A stretch of 6,025 bases of DNA from CAZWRN01 sp964636275. GTDB lineage: Bacteria; Patescibacteriota; Microgenomatia; Daviesbacterales; UBA10151. Each line of letters begins with the position of its first letter. The first letter of the stretch is position 1. Position numbers and translations under genes: made by a program. Where the stretch lies: assembly GCA_964636275.1 (NCBI GenBank), contig CAZWRN010000048.1, positions 1 to 6,025 on the forward strand. Direction: 5' to 3'. This document shows positions 1 to 5,435 of this stretch, piece by piece. The notes below the pieces were generated by a model. That model was given only the letters and a program-made list of their open reading frames with translations, was not told the origin of the DNA and made no database searches.

Positions 1-53
1 GCTATCAGCTATCAGCTATCAGCTATCAGCTATCAGCTATCAGCTATCAGCTA
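1..53. repeat. 7-bp tandem repeat (GCTATCA)n at left end
   Basis: Seven perfect copies of GCTATCA followed by a partial GCTA, ending abruptly before AAAGATTC. The array starts at the first base of the window, so its true length is unknown. On the + strand the unit has no stop codon in any frame and would read as a repeating Ala-Ile-Ser-Tyr-Gln-Leu-Ser heptapeptide; one frame meets TAA at 52-54. On the minus strand it contains TGA and TAG. There are no spacers, so it is not a CRISPR array. It is a minisatellite of unknown role. Confidence 0.95.
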
Positions 54-109
54 AAGATTCTCTCAGATTGGTTTAAAAGAATATTTTGGATTTAATATCA
101 CTGCAAATG

Positions 110-182
110 TGGACCCTACCGGGCTCGAACCGGTCACCTCTTCCATGCCATGGAAGCACTCTACCAAATGAGCTAAGGGCCC
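110..182 (-). tRNA. tRNA-Ala (anticodon GGC)
   Basis: The minus strand folds into a complete 73-nt cloverleaf. The acceptor stem is GGGCCCU with AGGGUCC plus discriminator A73. The D arm is GCUC/GAGU with loop AUUUGGUA. The anticodon stem is CUUCC/GGAAG with loop AUGGCAU, giving anticodon GGC (Ala). A 5-nt variable loop follows, then the T arm ACCGG-UUCGAGC-CCGGU. The acceptor carries the G3:U70 wobble pair, the classic identity element for alanyl-tRNA synthetase, which independently confirms the assignment. The 3' CCA is not encoded (the sequence after A73 is CAU), so a CCA-adding enzyme must complete it. No U-tract terminator is evident on its 3' side; the sequence runs through an unremarkable 54-109 stretch into the 7-bp repeat. 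Confidence 0.97.
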
Positions 183-196
183 TTGCTTCGCTCGGT

Positions 197-237
197 CCCT
201 TGCGATAGTTCCGCTCCGCGTATAACTATCTAAAGGG
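197..237. repeat. hairpin-forming spacer upstream of tRNA-Ala
   Basis: An imperfect inverted repeat lies between the four-helix-bundle gene and the tRNA. CCCTT (197-201) pairs with AAGGG (233-237), and GATAGTT (204-210) pairs with AACTATC (224-230). A 2x2 internal bulge separates the two helices and the loop is a 13-nt GC-rich sequence. No T-tract follows on either strand, so it is not a typical intrinsic terminator. Just outside, GGGCCC at 235-240 duplicates the GGGCCC of the tRNA 5' end (177-182). Its function is unknown: it could be a pre-tRNA leader or processing structure, or a small dispersed repeat. Confidence 0.7.
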
Positions 238-249
238 CCCAAGGGTGTA

Positions 250-278
250 ATTATATTACTTTTTAGATTTTTCCTCCA
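250..278 (-). promoter_or_regulatory. candidate promoter for tRNA-Ala
   Basis: A perfect -10 hexamer TATAAT (minus strand, 250-255) directly follows the TAA stop of the four-helix-bundle gene. Seventeen bases upstream is only a weak -35 (TGGAGG, 273-278). Transcription would start near 243, leaving a leader of about 60 nt that carries the hairpin at 197-237 before the mature tRNA. The poor -35 makes this tentative. Confidence 0.35.
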
Positions 279-801
279 GCCTCTTTTTTAGAAGGTTTTC
301 TGAGTAACCACCTTCGCTGATAAACTTCTGTTCCAATGAAAAAATCTGTCTGTCTAGTAGATAGTTAGCTTGATTAATGAGAGTTATAAGTAGATTGACG
401 GCTTCTTCGGTGGAATGAGGGAGATCAGGAATATAGGGGTGATGGGGTAGAAATTTCTGCCTGATCTCACTTATTTCCTTCATTCCCCTGCTCTTCTCAA
501 CCGGCCAGACCAGAACATTGTTTTGTCTGGCATAGTCTTCATAATCCTCAAGCAACTCTCCAAGTGAACCCCTGGCGACTCCTGCCAACTTGATGTACAT
601 TTTGAGGCTCTTTTCCAGATATCCTTCAGCAATATTTTGCTTACCTGATCTTCCAGACTGCACCATTTGATCGTGAGTTCTAGAGCGCTTATCAATATAT
701 TTATTGCAGAATTTGCTACTAAGGTCGTAGATAACTGTAGCTAACTGATAACTTTTGAGATACTTATACCCCACTAATTTTTTGTCCCCTATTTCCCCCA
801 T
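256..801 (-). CDS. four-helix-bundle protein with suffix domain (23S rRNA IVS/Avd-like family)
   Basis: A 181-aa soluble protein with no signal peptide or membrane segment. Residues about 10-150 resemble the four-helix-bundle family first found in intervening sequences of 23S rRNA genes and related to the Avd accessory proteins of diversity-generating retroelements. The diagnostic stretch is the motif around residues 46-62 (QMVQSGRSGKQNIAEGY), with Asn-Ile-Ala-Glu-Gly at the helix junction. The C-terminal part (about 145-175: ANYLLDRQI, then FISEGGYSENLLKKR) matches the four-helix-bundle suffix extension. A Lys/Glu-rich tail (LKKRLEEKSKK) follows. Family members form homo-oligomeric bundles that can bind nucleic acid, but the cellular role of free-standing copies is unknown. 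No rRNA, reverse transcriptase or template repeat is visible nearby. The start is ATG at 801. AAGGGG lies about 8 nt upstream and is the only Shine-Dalgarno-like sequence in the window. Stop TAA. Confidence 0.85.
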   Translation of the reverse strand: MGEIGDKKLVGYKYLKSYQLATVIYDLSSKFCNKYIDKRSRTHDQMVQSGRSGKQNIAEGYLEKSLKMYIKLAGVARGSLGELLEDYEDYARQNNVLVWPVEKSRGMKEISEIRQKFLPHHPYIPDLPHSTEEAVNLLITLINQANYLLDRQIFSLEQKFISEGGYSENLLKKRLEEKSKK

Positions 802-828
802 TACCTATATCCCCTTATCTTAACCAGG

Positions 829-857
829 ATTCTACTGCAGGAGTGGAATAAACTCAA
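829..857 (-). promoter_or_regulatory. promoter for four-helix-bundle gene
   Basis: On the minus strand, TTGAGT (852-857) and TAGAAT (829-834) are separated by exactly 17 bp. They lie in the 63-bp gap after the stop of the M23 gene. The predicted transcript begins around 822 and has a leader of about 20 nt containing the SD-like AAGGGG. The -10 matches consensus in five of six positions and the -35 in four of six. The gene therefore need not be co-transcribed with the M23 gene. Confidence 0.5.
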
Positions 858-864
858 CTGTGAA

Positions 865-2016
865 TTACTTCAGAATGGCTAGCGGATTTACAGCGATCCC
901 TTTAAAGCGGATTTCAAAATGCAGATGGGTCCCTGTAGACCGGCCTGTAGAGCCCATTTTGCCTACTGCTTGACCCTTTGATACTCTTTGTCCAGCCGAT
1001 ACATAGATGTTGGATAAATGGGCATATAATGTCTGATAACCGTTTCCATGATCAATCATGACTCTGTTGCCATAACCATAATTGTCTGGCCAGCCAGCGA
1101 CTGTTATTACTCCCCCGTCGGCTGCAGTGACTGCCGGACCGGCTCTATTGGCGATATCTATACCAGGATGATACCAGGCAAAACGCTGAGAGATACCGCC
1201 TGAAGTCGGCCAAGAGAAAGATCCCCCACCCGGAGCTTGAAATGATGGTCCGCTTCTGGCAGCACCATCTGATGGGTCTTTGGCCAAATACTGAGGCTGC
1301 GGTTTGGATTTGGCTGGAGATTTAACCTCTGGTGGTACACCATCGGGCACGATTAAAAGTTGACCTACTTTTAGTTTGAAGTCATCTGGAACATCGTTGA
1401 AAGGAAAATCAAGTATGCCCTGCTGCTCTGTGTCGTATTTTTTAGCTACGGATTCTAGGGTATCACCGGATTTAACAGTATGGGCGACACCAGAAACTGG
1501 CAGTATTTTCAGTTTCTGGCCTGGTTTAACAGTATCATTTGTCAATTCATTGGCCCATTTGATTGTATCGACATCGATCTTAAACTTTTGAGCTATCTGG
1601 GAAAGAGTTTCACCAGATTTGACTTCATATTCAATTATTTCTGAACGAGGTTTTTCTGAGACCGAGGTTTTAAAATCTGTCAAAGCTTCCAAGCTCAGGC
1701 CGTTGGCATTGGGATCAAAAGTTTCAATAATTCGCGGATCCGGCCCGCCCACACCAGGAAACGATTTGGAAATCATCGCGTCTGAACCAAAAATACCCGA
1801 TGACAACACTCCGATCGAAGCTAAACTAACCATTGATCCATGGAAAAAATGTTTTTGCCACCTTCCACGGCGATGCATGAGTACTTCAACTGTTGAATTT
1901 TTGAAATTTTCAAATGCGATAGCAATTTTTTTGGTTTTACGTCCCTGATAGATAAAAAGAAATTTTATTAATGCCTGTATATCATTCCATTTTGAGTTCA
2001 TACGAAATGCTGACAC
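865..2016 (-). CDS. membrane-anchored LysM-LysM-M23 peptidoglycan endopeptidase
   Basis: A 383-aa protein with a domain order typical of NlpD/EnvC-like and LytM hydrolases. Residues 1-56 are a basic, probably cytoplasmic N-terminus. Residues about 58-78 form one hydrophobic segment acting as signal anchor or signal peptide. Two LysM peptidoglycan-binding domains follow at about 128-172 (YEVKSGETLSQIAQKF) and 178-224 (HTVKSGDTLESVAKKY), then a Pro/Ser/Lys linker (225-268). The M23 domain spans about 272-381. The catalytic set is complete: zinc ligands H283 and D287 (HPGID) and H366 (HLHFE), with catalytic histidines H333 (YAHLS) and H364. The protein should be active, cleaving peptide cross-links outside the membrane. 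The longest frame starts with GTG at 2016; an ATG at 2001 (codon 6) is an alternative. Neither has a Shine-Dalgarno sequence. It is preceded by a terminator-like hairpin and its own promoter candidate. Stop TAA. Confidence 0.95.
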   Translation of the reverse strand: MSAFRMNSKWNDIQALIKFLFIYQGRKTKKIAIAFENFKNSTVEVLMHRRGRWQKHFFHGSMVSLASIGVLSSGIFGSDAMISKSFPGVGGPDPRIIETFDPNANGLSLEALTDFKTSVSEKPRSEIIEYEVKSGETLSQIAQKFKIDVDTIKWANELTNDTVKPGQKLKILPVSGVAHTVKSGDTLESVAKKYDTEQQGILDFPFNDVPDDFKLKVGQLLIVPDGVPPEVKSPAKSKPQPQYLAKDPSDGAARSGPSFQAPGGGSFSWPTSGGISQRFAWYHPGIDIANRAGPAVTAADGGVITVAGWPDNYGYGNRVMIDHGNGYQTLYAHLSNIYVSAGQRVSKGQAVGKMGSTGRSTGTHLHFEIRFKGIAVNPLAILK

Positions 2017-2055
2017 AACTCTATTTTATTTTATATTGGAGTCTCAGCATGAAGT

Positions 2056-2086
2056 ATTCTAACAGGTGGTATACAAACAATGTCAA
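2056..2086 (-). promoter_or_regulatory. candidate promoter for M23 peptidase gene
   Basis: On the minus strand a perfect -35 TTGACA (2081-2086) and a -10 TAGAAT (2056-2061) are separated by 19 bp, longer than the preferred 17. The leader would be about 35-50 nt depending on the start codon. A second, closer -10-like TAAAAT lies 6 nt before the GTG start but has no recognisable -35. Confidence 0.4.
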
Positions 2087-2107
2087 ATTGACAGAGTGTG
2101 TTATTGG

Positions 2108-2126
2108 AAAACGAGCTTAGACTCGT
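2108..2126 (-). terminator. weak intrinsic-terminator-like hairpin after HEXXGH gene
   Basis: On the minus strand ACGAG-TCTAAG-CTCGT forms a 5-bp stem with a 6-nt loop, followed immediately by a run of T. The hairpin overlaps the TAA stop of the upstream gene (2117-2119). The stem is short and the T-run is only four to five bases, so termination may be partial or Rho-assisted. Confidence 0.4.
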
Positions 2127-2815
2127 AGAGCAATAAACTTGTCCCATTTTTGAGGATATCCCCTGCGTACACTTTGTGACCAGGTTGCGGCAATCTGGAG
2201 TGAATCCTGATCAAAGCCATTTATACCCTGTCCAATAGCATGAACAACTCCAGCCGCCTGTAACTGATAGGCATTAGATTCCTCCGGATGCTTCACACTT
2301 GGCTGAGTAAAATGTGCTCTGACTAAAGCTGCTCTCTGAGATTCCAGTAATGAAGCATCTAAGCCTGTATAGAAATCCATTCGATTTTTAGCATGACCAA
2401 AGACTTCATGAGTCAAAGTTGAAGCCAAACCCATCCCTCCAATTTTTAAAACCTGCTGCATATTGATCATCAATTCCAAACCAAATCGTGGACTCTCGGC
2501 TGATCTAACAATTGCAATGGCCGGTCTTCCCAGTACATTTAAATTAGCTTGTAATATCGCCTCCATTAATTCTTGATCAACTAAAAAAGCTAATATACCA
2601 GCAGTAGTTTGAAAATAGGGGTTTTTTGACCTTTGCATTCGACCATGTACATCCTGAAATCTATCAAAAGCTAATTGACCAGTTGCTTCAGTAATAGGAT
2701 ATCTACCGTTAGGATCTGCGGTGTACACATCGCTCCATAATTGGATTTCTGTTTCGTCATGAGTTATGCCATCTTTTTTGGCTTGTTTTTTAATTAACTC
2801 AAGGTCTCTACTCAT
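2117..2815 (-). CDS. uncharacterised protein with HEXXGH metallopeptidase-like motif
   Basis: A 232-aa protein without signal peptide or membrane helix, so probably cytoplasmic. I do not recognise a named family. The central stretch (about residues 128-148) contains THEVFGHAKNRMDF, whose HEVFGH fits HEXXGH, the zinc-binding signature known from dipeptidyl-peptidase III (M49). In that family a downstream EECRAE-type motif supplies the third ligand. Here HPEESNAYQLQ, about 37 residues later, is a candidate equivalent, but the protein is far shorter than M49 enzymes, so any relation is distant at best. A mostly helical N-terminal half precedes the motif. ATG at 2815 is chosen because a strong promoter -10 lies only 6 nt upstream. 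An in-frame GTG at 2830 would add five residues but would place that -10 inside the coding region. The gene follows rho by 36 nt. Stop TAA. The gene is confident; the metallopeptidase function is a hypothesis. Confidence 0.8.
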   Translation of the reverse strand: MSRDLELIKKQAKKDGITHDETEIQLWSDVYTADPNGRYPITEATGQLAFDRFQDVHGRMQRSKNPYFQTTAGILAFLVDQELMEAILQANLNVLGRPAIAIVRSAESPRFGLELMINMQQVLKIGGMGLASTLTHEVFGHAKNRMDFYTGLDASLLESQRAALVRAHFTQPSVKHPEESNAYQLQAAGVVHAIGQGINGFDQDSLQIAATWSQSVRRGYPQKWDKFIALRV

Positions 2816-2821
2816 ACCTGA

Positions 2822-2850
2822 ATTGTACACTATGGGACTTATTTTATCAA
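2822..2850 (-). promoter_or_regulatory. leaderless-type promoter for HEXXGH gene
   Basis: On the minus strand TTGATA (2845-2850) and TACAAT (2822-2827) are separated by exactly 17 bp. The -35 begins right after the rho stop codon (2852-2854). Only six bases (TCAGGT) separate the -10 from the ATG at 2815, so transcription should start at or within a base or two of the A of the start codon. This argues for a leaderless mRNA and for separate transcription from rho. Confidence 0.6.
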
Positions 2851-2851
2851 T

Positions 2852-4198
2852 TTATTTGAAATCTTTGAGGGTAGAAAGAAATTCTTCGTTTGATTCAGTT
2901 TTTGCCAGCTGCTGCAAGAAAAGCTCGGTTTGCTCGTTGTCATTGAGTAGACGCAGCATTCGATGCATGATAACCATTTTGTCATAAATCTCTTTGGTAA
3001 ACATCAGCTGCTCTTGACGAGTGGATGAACTCTCAATATTGATGGCTGGGAAAATGCGTCGGTTGGCCAGCTGCCGATCCAAATGCAATTCCATATTGCC
3101 TGTACCTTTAAACTCTTCGTAAATCAGATCATCCATTCTGGATCCGGTATCAACCAAAGCTGTTCCAATGATGGTTAACGACCCACCCTCTTCACAATTT
3201 CTGGCTGCACCAAAGAAGTGTTTGGGTGGATATAAAGCTACTGGATCAAAACCACCGGATAGAGTTCTTCCAGAGGGTGGTACTGACAGATTGTAAGCTC
3301 GACCAAGCCGGGTAATAGAATCTAGCAAAATAACCACATCTTTACCCTCCTCCACCAATCTCTTGGCCCGCTCTAGGGCAATTTCAGCTGCGCGGGTTTG
3401 ATTTTCAGCTGGTTCATCAAAATTGGAGGCAATGACATCCCCTTTAATAGAACGGGAGAGATCGGTGACCTCTTCTGGTCTTTCACCAACTAAAACGGCC
3501 ATCAGCACCACATCGGGATGGTTTTTGGTAATACCAGCAGCGATATCTTTCAGGATAGTGGTTTTACCGGCTTTGGCGGGAGCTACCATCATACCTCGCT
3601 GTCCAAAACCAATCGGGGCAATCAGGTCGATTACTCGTTGTGATAAAGGAAATTTCCCGGTTTCAAGTTTGAGCTGTCTATTTGGATAGATTGGAGTGAG
3701 ATCTTCAAACTTAACCCGTTTAAATCTAGTACCTACTTCAGCGACCATTTTTTCCGCAGGCTTGCTATTTACTTTATCGACTTGAAGTAAACCAAAATAG
3801 CGTTCATTTTCTTTTGGCTGTCTAGCTCCACCTTCGACAAAGTCACCGCCCCGTAAATTAAAACGGCGAATCTGACTGGCAGAAATATAAACGTCCCGAT
3901 CTGATGGGGTGTATTTGGGTCTGAGAAAACCGTGTCCCTCAGGCATAATGTCTAGATAACCAGAAACCTGTTCAGTTGGAACATCTCGGGGTTCTATATT
4001 GCGATCTCGGTCGGTGCGTCGGTAGCCAGAACTTGAACGAGAATAATCTCCAGAATTGTATCCACCACTATAATTTCCCTCATCATGATGAGAAGTTGAA
4101 GATTCATTTGGGACTCCGACATAATCATCAGCTGTGACTATGCGTGATCCTCCTTCGGAATCTTTGATATCTTTTGGTTTAAATGAACGTGTAGGCAT
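2852..4198 (-). CDS. rho: transcription termination factor Rho
   Basis: A 448-aa hexameric RNA-dependent ATPase/helicase that ends transcription of untranslated RNA. The N-terminal 75 residues are low-complexity and hydrophilic (Ser, Gly, Tyr, Asp, Arg; 35-66 is strongest) and show no recognisable Rho N-terminal helix bundle. The cold-shock-like primary RNA-binding domain follows at about 76-150 (GYLDIMPEGHGFLRP, then DVYISASQIRRFNLRGGD). The ATPase core includes Walker A at about 204-214 (APAKAGKTT), the catalytic-glutamate region GERPEEVTD (238-246), Walker B VVILLDSITRLGRAYN (288-303), the Q-loop PPSGRTLSGGFDP (307-319) and the R-loop region TGSRMDDLIYEEFKGTGNMEL (351-371), followed by RIFPAI. 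All key elements are intact and the length is typical. The start is ATG at 4198 with no Shine-Dalgarno sequence; an AT-rich inverted repeat lies just upstream. Stop TAA. Confidence 0.98.
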   Translation of the reverse strand: MPTRSFKPKDIKDSEGGSRIVTADDYVGVPNESSTSHHDEGNYSGGYNSGDYSRSSSGYRRTDRDRNIEPRDVPTEQVSGYLDIMPEGHGFLRPKYTPSDRDVYISASQIRRFNLRGGDFVEGGARQPKENERYFGLLQVDKVNSKPAEKMVAEVGTRFKRVKFEDLTPIYPNRQLKLETGKFPLSQRVIDLIAPIGFGQRGMMVAPAKAGKTTILKDIAAGITKNHPDVVLMAVLVGERPEEVTDLSRSIKGDVIASNFDEPAENQTRAAEIALERAKRLVEEGKDVVILLDSITRLGRAYNLSVPPSGRTLSGGFDPVALYPPKHFFGAARNCEEGGSLTIIGTALVDTGSRMDDLIYEEFKGTGNMELHLDRQLANRRIFPAINIESSSTRQEQLMFTKEIYDKMVIMHRMLRLLNDNEQTELFLQQLAKTESNEEFLSTLKDFK

Positions 4199-4202
4199 TG
4201 GA

Positions 4203-4229
4203 ATTTTTAATAATTATTATGTTAAAAAT
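4203..4229. repeat. AT-rich inverted repeat in rho leader
   Basis: ATTTTTAA (4203-4210) and TTAAAAAT (4222-4229) form a perfect 8-bp inverted repeat around an 11-nt AT-only-but-one loop. It ends 4 nt before the rho start codon. In RNA this would be a weak hairpin where a ribosome-binding site would normally sit. It could influence translation initiation, or simply be AT-rich sequence. Confidence 0.5.
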
Positions 4230-4286
4230 GGAATTTAGATAACTTCAACTTTTGGGAAAAAAGTAAGGGCATCAAACGTATAAGCT

Positions 4287-4315
4287 ATTTTCCCATTCTT
4301 TAACACTCTTGTCAA
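4287..4315 (-). promoter_or_regulatory. candidate promoter for rho
   Basis: On the minus strand a perfect TTGACA (4310-4315) is followed after 17 bp by GAAAAT (4287-4292), a four-of-six -10. The -35 is embedded in the small palindrome CTTGTCAAG (4308-4316, + strand). The predicted leader is about 80 nt and AT-rich. A long rho leader would fit the autoregulation known for rho in other bacteria, but no attenuator is apparent. Confidence 0.45.
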
Positions 4316-4351
4316 GCTAGTGAATTTGGAGAAATCTAAAGACAGTAGTAC

Positions 4352-5356
4352 TTATTGCAACTGTTTTTTCAACCAAATTGAGTTAGCAGTTTCTTCTTCA
4401 GTATTTTTCTGACCTAATTTTCTCAGTCTAGATCCAAATGGCAAAAGTGAGGCCAATCCTACTGCAGCCAATGGTAACCCAGTCTTTGGCAGCTCTTTGA
4501 TTGAAGTTGGAGTCTGATTGATGACACTTACTCCGGCTACCTGAACTGAAGCAGCTGGTGTGATTGTGACATTGTTGTTGTTGGTATTGGTGATAGATGG
4601 ATTGACTGTCACATTTAATTTTTGTTCATTGTTATTGTTTTGCTGTTGGTTGTTGTTTTGCTGCTGCTGTTGTTGCTGGTTTTGAGATACACAAACTACT
4701 GTTGAGTTTACTATCTGAGCAATATGTCCAATTGGGCACTGAACCATATTGAGTGGTGTTGGGGTTGGAGTCACACTTGGTGTAGGTGTTGGTGTAACAC
4801 TAGGAGTAGGAGTCGGTGTTGGGGTTGGTGTTGGAGTGGAATTGTTGCATGAAGCTGGATCATTTAAATCTTTGCCTGTATGATAAATAGAAGTGGCATA
4901 AGCATAGTGATCGGCATAAGGATGTCTTAAATCTGTTTGGAAAGATCCACATGGTTTATTGCCAGCTTGAGTGACTGATAAAGTCAGATCCTGTGAATAG
5001 TTGTTTGAACTATTTAGATCAATAGTTACTAGATTTAAGACTGTATTTTCCGGACAACCGCCTCGTGGAGTATGTGTATAACCATTTGGTTCATCACAAC
5101 GGTCTGTTTCGGTTTCAACCTGAAAAGTGACTGGAGTATTGTTTGTGCTATAACGATAAGTAGCTGAGTATACACCGTTGTTGCTCAAACCTTCATTGAT
5201 ACCCTGTACATTGATAGAAACACCATTTTCAGTAATTGTAGTAGGCACATCACCAAAGAAAGCCGATACAGGAGCAGCTCCAAAGATAGCTGCCATCACA
5301 AAGAGCGGCAAAAAGGCGAAGAGATATTTTTTAAATGAATTTAATCGGCTGAACAT
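4352..5356 (-). CDS. LPXTG-type surface protein with Pro-Thr stalk
   Basis: A 334-aa exported protein. Residues 1-32 are a classic signal peptide (basic RLNSFKK, hydrophobic core, likely cut after PVSA). Residues 33-172 form an ectodomain of unrecognised family with four cysteines (87, 101, 136, 170), rich in Asn, Thr and Tyr and probably a beta-type fold. A Pro-Thr stalk (174-201) follows. Next comes a short cysteine-bounded segment from C207 to C222 (CPIGHIAQIVNSTVVC), a Gln/Asn tract with seven consecutive Gln (224-245), an Asn/Val/Thr-rich stretch, and the sorting signal LPKTG at 289-293. A hydrophobic segment (294-308) and basic RLRK complete the anchor. Unlike textbook sortase substrates, about 20 more residues follow, ending TANSIWLKKQLQ. 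The ATG at 5356 is supported by the signal peptide and a promoter just upstream; there is no SD. It is paralogous to the gene at 5436 from the stalk onward. No sortase is in view; without one the protein would stay membrane-anchored. Confidence 0.9.
   Translation of the reverse strand: MFSRLNSFKKYLFAFLPLFVMAAIFGAAPVSAFFGDVPTTITENGVSINVQGINEGLSNNGVYSATYRYSTNNTPVTFQVETETDRCDEPNGYTHTPRGGCPENTVLNLVTIDLNSSNNYSQDLTLSVTQAGNKPCGSFQTDLRHPYADHYAYATSIYHTGKDLNDPASCNNSTPTPTPTPTPTPSVTPTPTPSVTPTPTPLNMVQCPIGHIAQIVNSTVVCVSQNQQQQQQQNNNQQQNNNNEQKLNVTVNPSITNTNNNNVTITPAASVQVAGVSVINQTPTSIKELPKTGLPLAAVGLASLLPFGSRLRKLGQKNTEEETANSIWLKKQLQ
4754..4837 (-). repeat. Pro-Thr dipeptide repeat (stalk) of first LPXTG protein
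   Basis: Twenty-eight codons encode Thr-Pro pairs, interrupted twice by Ser-Val (TPSVTP). On the + strand this reads as GG-rich 6-bp units (GGNGTN). Such stalks are extended and rigid and typically push a domain away from the cell surface. The repeat is prone to length change by slippage or recombination. Confidence 0.9.
4767..4804. repeat. 38-bp exact direct repeat, copy 1
   Basis: This stretch, encoding the SVTPTPTPSV part of the stalk, is identical base for base to 5887-5924, at an offset of 1,120 bp. Extending left to 4755/5875 adds only one mismatch (49 of 50). Codons for Thr and Pro can vary at every third position, so exact identity points to recent duplication or gene conversion. Flanking sequence has diverged much more. 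Confidence 0.9.
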
Positions 5357-5370
5357 ATTAGTATCTACAT

Positions 5371-5399
5371 ATAATACTATAGGAGTTAATTTAAGTCAA
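5371..5399 (-). promoter_or_regulatory. promoter for first LPXTG gene
   Basis: On the minus strand TTGACT (5394-5399) and TATTAT (5371-5376) are separated by exactly 17 bp, each one mismatch from consensus. The -10 ends 14 nt before the ATG at 5356, giving a leader of only about 7 nt with no ribosome-binding site. The promoter lies in the 79-bp gap between the two paralogs, so the downstream copy has its own transcription start. It is the best-matching promoter in the window. Confidence 0.65.
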
Positions 5400-5435
5400 T
5401 AGCTATAGGATATACTGTAAGAAAGATGTAAGTAC

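Noticed and set aside
1..53. CRISPR array
   Set aside because: The 7-bp units abut with no unique spacers.
197..237. Intrinsic terminator of the four-helix-bundle gene
   Set aside because: The hairpin is not followed by a T-tract on the minus strand, and the helix has a bulge and a large loop.
177..240. Attachment-site duplication at the tRNA (GGGCCC copies)
   Set aside because: Only about 8 bases are shared, they match the 5' rather than the 3' end of the tRNA, and no integrase is present.
256..801. Diversity-generating retroelement accessory gene (Avd)
   Set aside because: No reverse transcriptase, template repeat or variable repeat can be seen; the suffix-domain subtype is commonly free-standing.
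256..801. Intervening sequence within a 23S rRNA gene
   Set aside because: There is no rRNA sequence on either side; the flanks are a tRNA and an M23 peptidase gene.
1376..1948. Two + strand reading frames opposite the M23 gene
   Set aside because: They are antisense shadows of a gene with complete LysM and M23 domains and have no recognisable product.
3423..3689. + strand reading frame opposite rho
   Set aside because: Antisense shadow of the conserved Rho ATPase core.
5178..5402. + strand reading frame across the first LPXTG promoter
   Set aside because: It overlaps the signal peptide and promoter of the real gene and shows no coding features.
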